Source of the DNA: Stenotrophomonas raiganjensis (SeqCode)
Lineage (GTDB): Bacteria > Pseudomonadota > Gammaproteobacteria > Xanthomonadales > Xanthomonadaceae
DNA length: 64,000 nt
Direction of reading: 5' to 3'
Assembly: GCF_030658505.1 (NCBI RefSeq)
Contig: NZ_JAUTXR010000127.1
Span: forward strand, 58,142 to 122,141
This document shows positions 26,293 to 34,696 of the stretch, one piece after another. Every line of letters begins with the position of its first letter. Positions within the stretch are counted from its first letter, which is position 1. Made by a program: the position numbers and the translations under genes. The notes beneath the pieces are model-generated. The model was not told the DNA's origin. It did not search any database and was given only the letters and a program-made list of their open reading frames with translations.

Positions 26293-28481
26293 CGTGCGCC
26301 CTCGTCCACGGCCACCTGCGCCACCTTCAATGCCTGCACCTGCGCCTGGTTGAGCACGCCGTCGCGCCCGCCCTTGCCGCCGGTGTAGTGCGCGAAGTGT
26401 TCCAGCCCGCTCATGTTGAAGCCCTCTTCAAGCGTGACCGTGCACCGGCCCTTGGGCACCGCGAACGTCGCCGAGGTCGATTCCTGTACGGCCACGCTGT
26501 GCGGCAAGGCAACCGTGTGCCGTTTCGGCGGCTGGCCGGGACACTGCAGCGCCAGCTGCTTCACCGCAGCGGTGACGCCCGTATTGATCGGGCCGTTCGG
26601 GTTGGCGTATTGCAGCCGCAGGCGTACGTGCCCGGCCTTGGCCGAGGTGAACTGCCAGTGTTGTTCCCCCTTCAGCCGCTGCTCCGGTCCGACACAGACC
26701 GTCGGACTGTGCAGTGATTCCAGCGCGCCTTGGCGATGGGTCAGGCTGAGGCAGTGCTGCAGGCCATCGTCGCTGATGCGCGCCACGCCGTTGCTGGCAG
26801 TGACTGCCTTGCCGTCCTGCCACAGCACCTGATCGGCTGCCACCGCAACGTTCCACCCCGCGCCCTTGCGCAGGGCCTGCGGTGCCGCCGGTGTTGCGGG
26901 CGCACGGGCGTTGGCATCCGCAGTCGTGGCAGCGAAGCCTGTTGCTGCCGGGGCAGTCACCAGCTGCACCGTGGTGGTCGTGCCGCGCGTGGTGGTCCTG
27001 CCGGCCACCAGCAAGCCATCGCCCACGCTCTGCGGACGCTCCAGCACATAGCGCTTGCCGTTGGCTTCCAGCGTGATGCTGCGCTGTCGGCCGAACAGTT
27101 CCGGCACCAGCACCGCCGGCAGCTTGGGCTGCACGCGGCCATCGTCCTGCACGCCGAACACGCCTTCGACCACCATCGACAGGTACCCGGCCACCGACCA
27201 CAGCTGGCGTTCGGAGTTGACCACCGGGCCGCTCAGCGCGCCTTCCTCGACATGCACGGCCTGGCTGACCAGTTCGTAGTTTTCCATGTTGGAACCGGCC
27301 AGCGCTGCGCCCCGCATCAGCGAACGGATCTCGGCGGCGATGCGCGGCGCATCATCCAGCTTCCGCGCCGCACGCAGCGAGTAGGCACTGACAAACGGCC
27401 AGATCGCGCGGTTGTGATAGATCGGCTGCTGCGCTTCCTGCGGCCAGACCACCGGGCTGCCAGCCGGCCCCATCGGATACGCCGCCAGCGCGCGGCGCGC
27501 ACGTTCCGGTGGCAGTACGTCGGCCAGGATGCCCAGCGACAGGCCGAGCAGATCGATCTTGGCGTACGGCACCGGGTGCGCGGCTTCGCCGATGTAGCTC
27601 ATGTACTGGCCCATGTCCTCGCGCCAGAAGCGCGCATCGATCTGCTGCGCCAATGCGTCGGCCCAGGTCCTGTATTCGGCCGCACGGGCGTCACCGCGTT
27701 GGGCGGCCAGCTGCTCGGCCAGGCGCAGCGCCTGGTAGTGCAGCACGTTGGTGGACAACGCATAGGAATCGCCGATGAAACGCACGTCCTCGCGGGTCCA
27801 GTCGGGATAGGTCTGCTCGCGCCAGTCGAGGAACGAGGTTTCTCCCCGGTACAGGCCCATCTGCGCGTCGAACACCATCGCCCGGTCCTGTGCCAGCGTA
27901 CCCTGCAGCGCCTGCCAGACCTGGTCGGCAAACGCTCGGTCGTCCAGCAGGTGGCGTGCGGCCAGGAACCACACCACGCGGTCGCTGCTGATCGGCCAGC
28001 TGCCGCCGGAACCGGTGTCCTGCGCGACGAACAGGCCGGGTGCATGGCCATCGCGGGCCGCCGAAAGCTTGAACTGCAGCGACTGCCGCGTGCGCTGTGG
28101 GGCCAGACGTGCGAGCGCCAGATCGGTGGCAAAGCTGACATCGCGGGTCCACACGTAGGGCCAGCGCGCGCCGGTCTGGAAGCATTCGCACGGCACCGGC
28201 CGGCCTTCATCGAACGCAGGATCGCGGATCGCGTCCACGCGGTCCTGGTCCATCTCCTGCTGGGCCAGCGCGAACAGGGAATCGAACATCACGCTGCCGG
28301 TCTGGCTGCGCATCGGCATCGGCGCGATACGCACCACACCTTTCGGCGCATGCAGCACGAAGCTGCCCCTGGCAGCGGCTTCGGCGCGCGCATGGCGGCC
28401 GTCGAATTGCAGGTCGGCCGCCTGCGCGGTCGATCCCAGCGCTGCCCCCAGGGCAACGGTCAGGCAAATGAACTTCAGCAT
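26289..28481 (-). CDS. Exported six-hairpin glycosidase-like protein
   Basis: A 730-residue protein with a signal peptide (MLKFICLTVALGAALGSTAQ, cleavage after AQA). The middle (about 90-480) is an (alpha/alpha)6 barrel of the six-hairpin glycosidase type, with WPYVWTRDVSFATDLALARL near 135, YPDWTREDVRFIGDSYALST, and VVNSERQLWSVAGYLSMVVE. A beta-rich C-terminal domain follows. Relatives include glucoamylase- and debranching-type enzymes. The WTRD pattern fits an exo-acting hydrolase, but the family number cannot be fixed by eye. First gene of the operon; ATG at 28481 is chosen because it begins the signal peptide. Confidence 0.7.
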   Translation of the reverse strand: MLKFICLTVALGAALGSTAQAADLQFDGRHARAEAAARGSFVLHAPKGVVRIAPMPMRSQTGSVMFDSLFALAQQEMDQDRVDAIRDPAFDEGRPVPCECFQTGARWPYVWTRDVSFATDLALARLAPQRTRQSLQFKLSAARDGHAPGLFVAQDTGSGGSWPISSDRVVWFLAARHLLDDRAFADQVWQALQGTLAQDRAMVFDAQMGLYRGETSFLDWREQTYPDWTREDVRFIGDSYALSTNVLHYQALRLAEQLAAQRGDARAAEYRTWADALAQQIDARFWREDMGQYMSYIGEAAHPVPYAKIDLLGLSLGILADVLPPERARRALAAYPMGPAGSPVVWPQEAQQPIYHNRAIWPFVSAYSLRAARKLDDAPRIAAEIRSLMRGAALAGSNMENYELVSQAVHVEEGALSGPVVNSERQLWSVAGYLSMVVEGVFGVQDDGRVQPKLPAVLVPELFGRQRSITLEANGKRYVLERPQSVGDGLLVAGRTTTRGTTTTVQLVTAPAATGFAATTADANARAPATPAAPQALRKGAGWNVAVAADQVLWQDGKAVTASNGVARISDDGLQHCLSLTHRQGALESLHSPTVCVGPEQRLKGEQHWQFTSAKAGHVRLRLQYANPNGPINTGVTAAVKQLALQCPGQPPKRHTVALPHSVAVQESTSATFAVPKGRCTVTLEEGFNMSGLEHFAHYTGGKGGRDGVLNQAQVQALKVAQVAVDEGAR

Positions 28482-28717
28482 CGAAGCGGCGGACCGGCTT
28501 GCGCCCGTCGGCCTCCCTCCCTCTCTGCACGCGTTGTAGGTCCGCACCGTCGTTGCCGGCGGGCGGGCGCGGCCCCTCCCTCAAGGTGCCTCGGCCCATG
28601 GTAGACGCGGGGCTGCCGGCTGCGTCCAGCTGCATACGTATTCATGGCGCCGCACGGTAGCGCGCCTGCCGCGCTGGCTTATGGTCCGGGTCTGCCAACG
28701 GCGCCTTGGGAGGGGAA

Positions 28718-30772
28718 ATGCCGATGCCACACACGGTTGTACGCGCGCTGTTCGCGCACATGTTCGGCCTGGCCCTGTTGGGCGTGGCCACGCTGGCGCA
28801 GGCCGCGCCACAGGTCGCCAGCGTCGAATCACCCGGCAAGGTGCTCAAGGTCAGCCTCGTGCTGGACGGCGGCACCGCCCGCTACCGCGTCGAGCGTTTC
28901 GGCGAACCCGTGGTGGAGGATTCGAAGCTCGGCTTCGCCCTGCGCGACGGCCGCCTGGACCGCGATTTCGCCCTGCTTGGCCAGCAGCGGCGCAGCGTCG
29001 ACGACAGCTGGGAGCAGCCGTGGGGCGAGCGCCGGCTCACCCGCAACCACTTCAACGAGCTGACCGTGCAGCTGGCCGAAACCACCGGGAGCAAGCGTCG
29101 GCTGGATGTGGTGTTCCGCGCTTACGACGATGGCCTGGGCTTCCGCTATGTGTTCCCCGAGCAGCCGAACCTGCGCGAAGCGATCATCGATGACGAGCTG
29201 ACCGAGTTCGCCATCGCACAGGACTCCACCGCCTGGTGGATCCCGGCCGGCGAGCCGATCCACTACGAATACCTGTACCAGCGCACCCCACTGCGCGAAG
29301 TGCCGTTGGTGCATACGCCGATGACCCTGCGCAGCCGCGATGGCCTGCACGTGGCGGTCCACGAGGCAGCGCTGGTGGACTACGCCGGCATGTGGCTGCG
29401 GCGAACCGAGGGCCAGCGCCTGCGCGCGCAGCTGTCGCCCTCGGCCGAAGGCTGGAAGGTGCGCCGTACCGTGCCCTTCGCCACGCCCTGGCGCACGTTG
29501 CAGATCGCCGACCGCGCCGGTGGCCTGGTGGAATCGGACCTGATCCTCAACCTCAACGAGCCCAACGCGCTGGGCGATGTGAGCTGGGTGAAGCCAGCCA
29601 AATACCTCGGGGTGTGGTGGTCGATGCACCTGGACAACGAGAGCTGGGCGACCGGGCCGAAGCATGCGGCCACCACCGCCAAGACAAAGAAGGTGATCGA
29701 CTTCGCCGCTGCACACGGCTTCCGTGGCGTGCTGGTGGAAGGCTGGAATCCCGGCTGGGACGGCATGTGGGTGGGCAACGGCTATGACTTCGATTTCACA
29801 CGTGCCACGCCTGATTTCGACATTGAAGCGCTGTCGGCATATGGACTGGAGAAGGGCGTGCACCTGATCGGCCACCATGAAACCGGCTGCGCCATCGAGC
29901 ACTACGAGGATCAGCTGGGCGCCGCGCTGGACCGGTACGCACGGCTGGGCGTGGACCAGTTCAAGACCGGCTACGTCTGTGACGACGGCCAGGTCGACCG
30001 CCGCAATCCCACGGGGGGCCCGCTCTGGCGCGAGTGGCATGACGGGCAGTTCATGGCACGCCATCACCTGAAGGTGGTGCAGGAAGCGGCACGCCGCCAT
30101 CTGTCGGTGAACCCGCATGAGCCGATCAAGGACACCGGCCTGCGCCGTACCTATCCCAACTGGATCTCGCGCGAAGGCGCCCGTGGCATGGAGTACAACG
30201 CCTGGGGGCAGCCACCGAACCCGCCCGAACACGAGGTCAACCTGGTGTTCACCCGCATGCTGGCCGGGCCGATGGATTACACCCCCGGCATCCTCAGCCT
30301 GAAGGGCCGCCACGGCCAGGCCATTCCCGGCACGCTGGCGCGCCAGCTGGCGCTGTACGTGGTGCTGTACAGCCCGATCCAGATGGCCGCCGACCTGCCC
30401 GAGCACTACCTGCGGCATCGCGAGGCATTCCGCTTCATCGAGGACGTGGCGGTGGACTGGGAGCAGAGCCGGGTGCTCGATGGCGAAGTGGGCGACTACG
30501 TGACGATCGTGCGCCGTGACCGCAACAGCCGCGACTGGTTCCTCGGCAGCATCACCGACGAACACGGCCGCGTGCTGCCGGTGTCGCTGGGCTTCCTGGA
30601 GCCGGGCGTGCGCTATCGCGCCGAGATCTACCGCGATGGCGAGGACGCCGATTTCCGCAGCAATCCATTCGCATTCACGCGCGAAACCCGCGAGGTGACC
30701 AGCGCCGACGTGCTGACGCTGGTGCTGGCCCCCGGCGGTGGACAGGCCATTCGCTTCACCCCGATCCGCTGA
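28718..30772 (+). CDS. GH97 alpha-glucosidase (SusB type), periplasmic
   Basis: A 684-residue glycoside hydrolase family 97 enzyme with a signal peptide (residues 1 to about 30, ending TLAQAA). An N-terminal beta-sandwich (LKVSLVLDGG...YRVERFGEPV) leads to a catalytic barrel. The three glutamates of the inverting SusB subgroup are visible: Glu388 (GHHETG), Glu468 (SVNPHEPIKDTG) and Glu492 (ARGMEYNAW). FKTGYV replaces the nucleophile-bearing loop of retaining members. It should release glucose from alpha-glucans in the periplasm. GGAGG lies 4 bp before ATG 28718 and 10 bp before ATG 28724; either may be used. Divergent from the six-hairpin/MFS/GH13 operon; the 236-bp spacer must hold both promoters. 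Confidence 0.92.
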   Translation: MPMPHTVVRALFAHMFGLALLGVATLAQAAPQVASVESPGKVLKVSLVLDGGTARYRVERFGEPVVEDSKLGFALRDGRLDRDFALLGQQRRSVDDSWEQPWGERRLTRNHFNELTVQLAETTGSKRRLDVVFRAYDDGLGFRYVFPEQPNLREAIIDDELTEFAIAQDSTAWWIPAGEPIHYEYLYQRTPLREVPLVHTPMTLRSRDGLHVAVHEAALVDYAGMWLRRTEGQRLRAQLSPSAEGWKVRRTVPFATPWRTLQIADRAGGLVESDLILNLNEPNALGDVSWVKPAKYLGVWWSMHLDNESWATGPKHAATTAKTKKVIDFAAAHGFRGVLVEGWNPGWDGMWVGNGYDFDFTRATPDFDIEALSAYGLEKGVHLIGHHETGCAIEHYEDQLGAALDRYARLGVDQFKTGYVCDDGQVDRRNPTGGPLWREWHDGQFMARHHLKVVQEAARRHLSVNPHEPIKDTGLRRTYPNWISREGARGMEYNAWGQPPNPPEHEVNLVFTRMLAGPMDYTPGILSLKGRHGQAIPGTLARQLALYVVLYSPIQMAADLPEHYLRHREAFRFIEDVAVDWEQSRVLDGEVGDYVTIVRRDRNSRDWFLGSITDEHGRVLPVSLGFLEPGVRYRAEIYRDGEDADFRSNPFAFTRETREVTSADVLTLVLAPGGGQAIRFTPIR

Positions 30773-30793
30773 ACGTTTTCCTGCCTGCGCCCC

Positions 30794-30820
30794 GTAGCGC
30801 CCGAGCCCACGCTCGGGCGG
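30794..30820. repeat. GTAG-type REP
   Basis: GTAG foot at 30794 followed by the palindrome GCCCGAGCCCACGCTCGGGC. Its inverted partner starts at 30843 and is split by the IS110 element: 30843-30856 on the left and 32055-32066 on the right. Together with the IS left end these fill the gene-free stretch 30773-31076. Confidence 0.75.
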
Positions 30821-30862
30821 CGGTGCGTAGCACCGAAATGCAGCCGAGCATGGGCTTGTATG

Positions 30863-31045
30863 TTCCTCCTGGCTCCTACGCGGTATGTAGGAGCCAGGGT
30901 GGAGGGACCGTCAACATGATATCTGCGGATACCAGCCGACAGACGAGCCGAGCGATCCCCATCCCGCACCTTAACGTCGATAAAGGATCTAGCGGCCTTT
31001 GAGGACCGCCGATGTAGGCAAGCCAACGTGGTGCGGTACCACCCC
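30863..31045 (+). ncRNA. Candidate bridge RNA of the IS110 element
   Basis: The left end folds into a 5' hairpin (CTGGCTCCTAC 30869-30879 with GTAGGAGCCAG 30887-30897), a second stem (TGCGGAT 30924-30930 with ATCCCGCA 30961-30968) and further hairpins to about 31040. Inside the second loop GAGCCGAGC (30945-30953) is the exact complement of target GCTCGGCTC spanning the CT core. Further on, AGGATCT (30984-30990) equals the right-end/core sequence at 32050-32056. This is the order 5' stem, target loop, donor loop known for IS110 bridge RNAs. Transcription is inferred. The REP target is itself palindromic, which weakens the target match as proof. Confidence 0.6.
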
Positions 31046-31076
31046 AGCCCCTCAACAATAGCTGGGAGTTGCGCAG

Positions 31077-32039
31077 ATGTCAGATCATTTGGCTATCGGC
31101 ATCGATGCCGATTCAAAGACCCTGGTGGTGGCCTGCCACGGCACCAAGGGCAGCGCCCGCATCACCAATTCAGCGTCAGCCATCACTAAGTGGCTGTCCC
31201 CTCTGCCGGCCAGGTCTCGCATCGGAGTGGAGGCAACCAATCGCTATCACGAGCTTGTGGTTCAAGTTGCCCAGAAGGCCGGTCACGCCGTCTTTGTGCT
31301 CAATCCGCGCGACATCAAACATTACGCCAAGGGCGTGGCCTGCCGCGGAAAAACCGACTCTGGTGACGCACAGGTCATTGCGCGCTACATCGCCAAGGAG
31401 GCCGACAATCTGCACGAGCATGTCGCCCGTTCACCTGCGCAGGAGCGGTTGCATGTGCTGCTTCAGCAACGTGACAGCCTGGTCCGGAGCAAGGCGAAGT
31501 TGAATCTCTCGCTAGGTGCGGGGGCGTCAGAGTCGGCCATCTTTGGGGGCATCTTCGGTAGCCTGAAAGAGGCCATTGCCATGCTCGACCAGCAGATTCA
31601 GCAACTGTGCCGCAGTGGCGAACAGCGCGACCTGTATCGGCGGATCATGACCATTCCGGGGATCGGACCGACGGTAGCGGCCTTCGTCACCCATCACATC
31701 ACACGCTGGCCCTTGGCCAGCTCCGATGCCTGGATCGCCTGTACCGGTCTGGATCCGCGCCCCAACGAATCCGGCGCTCGGATCGGCAGGAGGCGCCTGT
31801 CCAAGCGTGGCAACGCCAGCTTGCGCCAGATCCTCTACATGGCGGCCATGGGACTGACCCGCTCCAAAAACGGAAAACCGCTCTACAACGCAATCCGCGA
31901 ACGCGGCCACAGTAGTACCGCCAGCTTCAACATCCTGGCCAGAAAGCTGGCCAGGATCGCTTGGGGCGTCTTCAAGAGCGGCCGGGACTTTGACCCGACC
32001 ATGCTGAAAGTGGGTCAAGCCTGTTTTCAGCAGGCTTGA
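31077..32039 (+). CDS. IS110-family transposase (DEDD recombinase)
   Basis: A 320-residue transposase. The N-terminal RuvC-like DEDD domain shows GIDADSK (Asp10, Asp12), GVEATN (Glu52) and KTDSGDAQ (Asp94, Asp97). The C-terminal Tnp20 domain has IPGIGPTVAAFV and GLDPRPNESGARIGRRRLSK with the probable catalytic Ser232, then GNASLRQILYMAAMG. All key residues are intact, so the enzyme is probably active. It works with a bridge RNA encoded in its own left end to join donor and target DNA. Confidence 0.95.
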   Translation: MSDHLAIGIDADSKTLVVACHGTKGSARITNSASAITKWLSPLPARSRIGVEATNRYHELVVQVAQKAGHAVFVLNPRDIKHYAKGVACRGKTDSGDAQVIARYIAKEADNLHEHVARSPAQERLHVLLQQRDSLVRSKAKLNLSLGAGASESAIFGGIFGSLKEAIAMLDQQIQQLCRSGEQRDLYRRIMTIPGIGPTVAAFVTHHITRWPLASSDAWIACTGLDPRPNESGARIGRRRLSKRGNASLRQILYMAAMGLTRSKNGKPLYNAIRERGHSSTASFNILARKLARIAWGVFKSGRDFDPTMLKVGQACFQQA

Positions 32040-32075
32040 CCGCGAACATAGGATCTCGGCTCTACAGGGGATGCT

Positions 32076-32837
32076 TCAGCGGTACAGGTGCCCGTACACC
32101 GCATGGCCGATCTGGAACAGGCTGATGCCCAGCACCAGCACACCAACGGCCACCAGCACCCAGCGCTCCTTCACCCGCTTGACCAGGATCGCCGCTACCG
32201 GTGCGGCCATCATGCCGCCGATCAGCAGGCCGGCGACGATCTGCAGGTGCTGCACGCCCATCGACAGCAGGAAGGTGGCCGAGATGGTCAGGGTGACGAT
32301 GAACTCGGCGGCGTTGACCGTACCGATGGTGGTGCGCGCCTGGCCGCCGCGGGCGAGCAGGGTGGACGTGGCCACCGGCCCCCAGCCACCGCCGCCACTG
32401 GCGTCCAGCAGGCCGGCGAAGAAGCCCAGCACCGGTACCCGGCGGATCTCGCCCTTGGGCATCCAGCGCCCGGCGGCGCGGGCCAGGATGATGATCGCCA
32501 GCACCAGCAGGTACAGGTAGATCAATGGCCGGATGATGTCGCCGGGGATCTGGGTGAGTACGTAGGCGCCCACCGCGCCGCCCACCGCGCCGGGCAGGGC
32601 CAAGCGCAGGAACAGGCGTTTATCGACATTCCCGGCGGCGAGGTGCGACACACCCGAGGCGCCGGTGGTGAATACTTCCGCGGTGTGGATGCTGGCGCTG
32701 ACCTGCGCTGGTGGCAGGCCCATGCTCAGCATCACCGACGAGGACACCAGGCCGAAGGCCATGCCCAGCGCGCCGTCGACCAGCTGTGCGCCAAGGCCGA
32801 TGAGGATGAACCACCAGAATTCGCTGCTCAGTTCCAT
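32076..32837 (-). CDS. TauE/SafE family sulfite/anion exporter
   Basis: A 253-residue inner-membrane protein of the TauE/SafE (DUF81) family with seven or eight helices. The two family repeats are visible as FILIGLGAQLVDGALGMAFG near 10-30 and GFFAGLLDASGGGGWGPVAT near 140-160. Members export sulfite, sulfoacetate or related anions. It stands alone, ending in the REP remnant beside the IS element; nothing nearby suggests its substrate. Confidence 0.88.
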   Translation of the reverse strand: MELSSEFWWFILIGLGAQLVDGALGMAFGLVSSSVMLSMGLPPAQVSASIHTAEVFTTGASGVSHLAAGNVDKRLFLRLALPGAVGGAVGAYVLTQIPGDIIRPLIYLYLLVLAIIILARAAGRWMPKGEIRRVPVLGFFAGLLDASGGGGWGPVATSTLLARGGQARTTIGTVNAAEFIVTLTISATFLLSMGVQHLQIVAGLLIGGMMAAPVAAILVKRVKERWVLVAVGVLVLGISLFQIGHAVYGHLYR

Positions 32838-32861
32838 GCACCGAGCCTAGCGCGCGAAGGA

Positions 32862-32881
32862 GTGCGGACCAAGGTCCGCAC
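32862..32881. repeat. GTGCGGACC hairpin repeat
   Basis: GTGCGGACC-AA-GGTCCGCAC, a perfect 9-bp stem between clp and the TauE gene. The same stem recurs with other loops at 51358-51378 (GTT) and 54563-54583 (AAC). Confidence 0.75.
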
Positions 32882-32892
32882 CCACCGGGTGC

Positions 32893-33584
32893 TCAACGGG
32901 TGCCGTACAGCACCACGGTCTTGCCGCGTGCATGCAGCAGGCCGTCGGTCTGCAGCTTCTTCAGCACGCGGCCGGCCATTTCGCGGGAGCAGCCGACCAG
33001 GCGGGCCAGTTCCTGGCGCGAGACGCGCAGCTGGCTGCCCTGCGGATGGCTCATCGCCTCCGGCTCCTGCGCCAGGTCGTGCAGGGTGCGCACGATCCGG
33101 TCGGTAACGTCCAGGAATGCCAGGCGGCTGGCCTTGCGGCTGGTATCGAGCAGGCGCTTGGAAATCTGCTGGCCCAGCGCGTACAGCAGAGGCGCGGGGC
33201 ATCGGCCGACAGCGGGCCGAGGAACAGCTGGTGCAGGCGCTCGTAGCTGATTTCAGCCAGCTCGCAGGCGGTTCGGGTCCGCAGGATCACCTCGCGGCGG
33301 TCCGATTCGACGAACAGGCCCATCTCGCCAACGAACTCGCCGGCACCGAAGTAGCCCAGCACCAGCTCGCGATCGTCATCTTCCTCGGCCATGATCGAGA
33401 CCGAGCCGCTGATGACGTAATACAGGGTTCCCGCCGGGTCGCCGGGTCGGAAGACGTCGGTACGGGTGGGGTATCGACGCCTGTGGCTGTGCGCCAGGAA
33501 ACGATCGATGGTGGCGATATCCAGGGCCAGTGGACTGCTAGCTAGGCGCACGGTTGACACGATAGGAGCGCTCCCTCTGCGCAT
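32893..33584 (-). pseudogene. clp: clp (Crp/Fnr family global regulator), frameshifted
   Basis: The reading frame encodes a Crp-like protein in two pieces. Frame 1 gives the cyclic-nucleotide-fold half up to YERLHQLFLGPLSADAPRL (ending near 33192). After a shift, frame 2 continues LYALGQQISKRLLDTSRKAS, the helix-turn-helix QLRVSRQELARLVGCSREMA and the end GKTVVLYGTR. The minus strand reads CGCCTCTGCTGTAC near 33178-33191; removing one CT restores DAPRLLYALG, in line with the family. In Xanthomonas, Clp is a cyclic di-GMP-responsive regulator of exoenzymes and virulence. Either this is a real 2-bp insertion that removes DNA binding, or a sequencing error. ATG at 33584 is the assumed start. Confidence 0.85.
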
Positions 33585-33733
33585 GAACGGATTCACGGGG
33601 TCGATAGCGGAGCTTAACCAGCGCAATTGTTAAGGGCAAACAGTGTGCCAGATGTGAGCACTCTTCACGTTCCCCCCGGGGGCAGTTTGCCCCATAATTC
33701 CCCCTTTCCCTTCTTACACAGGAATCGACCGCC

Positions 33734-34528
33734 GTGGTCAAGCCGTTGCCTCGCCTGAGGCTGCAGGGTTTCAACAACCTCACCAAGGCGCTGAGCTTCA
33801 ACATCTATGACGTGTGTTACGCGCGCACCGAAGAGGAGCGTCAGCGTTACATTGAATACATCGATGAAGAGTACAACGCCGACAGGCTGACTCAGATCTT
33901 GACCGATGTCGCCGAGATCATCGGCGCCAACATCCTGAACGTGGCCCGCCAGGACTACGATCCGCAGGGTGCCTCGGTGACCATCCTGATCTCCGAAGAA
34001 CCGGTGATCGACAAGAAGCTGGCCGGCAAGGAGCTGATCTCCGACGCCGTGGTCGCGCACATGGACAAGAGCCACATCACTGTCCACACCTACCCGGAAA
34101 CCCATCCGCAGGAAGGTATCGCGACGTTCCGCGCGGACATCGACGTGGCCACCTGTGGCGTCATTTCCCCGCTGAAGGCGCTGAACTACCTGATCGAGAG
34201 CCTCGAGTCGGACATCGTGATCATGGATTACCGCGTCCGTGGCTTCACCCGCGATGTGAAGGGCAAGAAGCACTTCATTGACCACAAGATCAACTCGATC
34301 CAGAACTTCCTGGCCAAGAACATCAAGTCGCGTTACGAGATGTTCGACGTCAACGTCTACCAGGAAAACATCTTCCACACGAAGATGCACCTGAAGGACT
34401 TCGACCTGGACCAGTACCTGTTCGAGGAGAAGGCCAAGAACCTGTCGTTCAAGGAACGCATGAAGATCGAAGCGCTGCTCAAGCGCGAGATCGAAGAGCT
34501 GTTCCACGGCCGGAACCTGTCCGAGTAA
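33734..34528 (+). CDS. speD: S-adenosylmethionine decarboxylase (SpeD, class 1A)
   Basis: A 264-residue proenzyme of the E. coli type. It decarboxylates S-adenosylmethionine to provide the aminopropyl donor for spermidine. Self-cleavage occurs before Ser113 in [12 protein letters not shown], turning the serine into the pyruvoyl cofactor. [15 protein letters not shown] and the C-terminal [20 protein letters not shown] are family features. The start is GTG at 33734 with AGGA upstream. It is divergent from clp across a 147-bp spacer. Confidence 0.96.
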   Translation: MVKPLPRLRLQGFNNLTKALSFNIYDVCYARTEEERQRYIEYIDEEYNADRLTQILTDVAEIIGANILNVARQDYDPQGASVTILISEEPVIDKKLAGKELISDAVVAHMDKSHITVHTYPETHPQEGIATFRADIDVATCGVISPLKALNYLIESLESDIVIMDYRVRGFTRDVKGKKHFIDHKINSIQNFLAKNIKSRYEMFDVNVYQENIFHTKMHLKDFDLDQYLFEEKAKNLSFKERMKIEALLKREIEELFHGRNLSE

Positions 34529-34563
34529 GCCCCATGTGCGGTGCCCGCAGGCATCGCCGCCCA

Positions 34564-34618
34564 GGCGGGACGACCCGCCCCGTGGAACGAGTGCCTCGTG
34601 CGCGTTGCAGTTCCACGG
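34564..34618 (+). promoter_or_regulatory. Structured leader before SMR gene; possible half of a guanidine-II riboswitch
   Basis: GGCGGG-ACGA-CCCGCC (34564-34579) is a 6-bp hairpin with an ACGA loop, the shape of the P1 hairpin of guanidine-II (mini-ykkC) riboswitches, which often precede SMR exporters. It is followed at once by a longer hairpin, CCGTGGAAC (34580-34588) with GTTCCACGG (34610-34618). A second ACGR-loop hairpin, required by the consensus, is not seen. The structure ends 14 bp before a strong terminator that is itself just upstream of the gdx start. Confidence 0.35.
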
Positions 34619-34632
34619 TGATGTACCGACCC

Positions 34633-34671
34633 ACGGCCCGGTGTGAAAACACCGGGCCGTTTCGTTTTTTT
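34633..34671 (+). terminator. Strong intrinsic terminator between speD and gdx
   Basis: ACGGCCCGGTGT-GAAA-ACACCGGGCCGT, a 12-bp perfect stem with GAAA tetraloop, followed by TTCGTTTTTTT. It ends speD transcription or, being only 25 bp before the SMR start, serves as an attenuator in that gene's leader. Confidence 0.92.
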
Positions 34672-34696
34672 CAAAAAAGGTAAGGAGCCCCCACCC

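Larger units (their letters stand above)
30857..32054 (+). mobile_element. IS110-family insertion sequence inside a REP
   Basis: About 1198 bp with one transposase gene. The flanks rejoin to a normal REP: CAGCCGAGCATGGGCT ends at 30856 and CTCGGCTCTACAGG starts at 32055, equal to the intact copy at 22545-22570. CT is present at both junctions, matching the CT core used by IS110-type recombinases. No long terminal inverted repeats are seen, only TATGTTC (30859-30865) against GAACATA (32044-32050). The left non-coding end is 220 bp and the right one only 15 bp, as in the IS110 subgroup rather than IS1111. Confidence 0.9.

Noticed and set aside
28634..28641. ATACGTAT dyad in the divergent GH97/six-hairpin spacer as an operator.
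   Set aside because: Only 8 bp long and not repeated; too weak to support a regulator site.
30857..32054. Reading the IS110 region as part of a larger genomic island.
   Set aside because: Genes on both sides are ordinary chromosomal types, no integrase, tRNA-end repeat or composition change is seen, and the flanks rejoin to a simple REP.
33640..33670. A Crp-like site (TGTGCCAGATGTGAGC) between clp and speD.
   Set aside because: Half-sites do not form the TGTGA-N6-TCACA dyad, so I do not call it.
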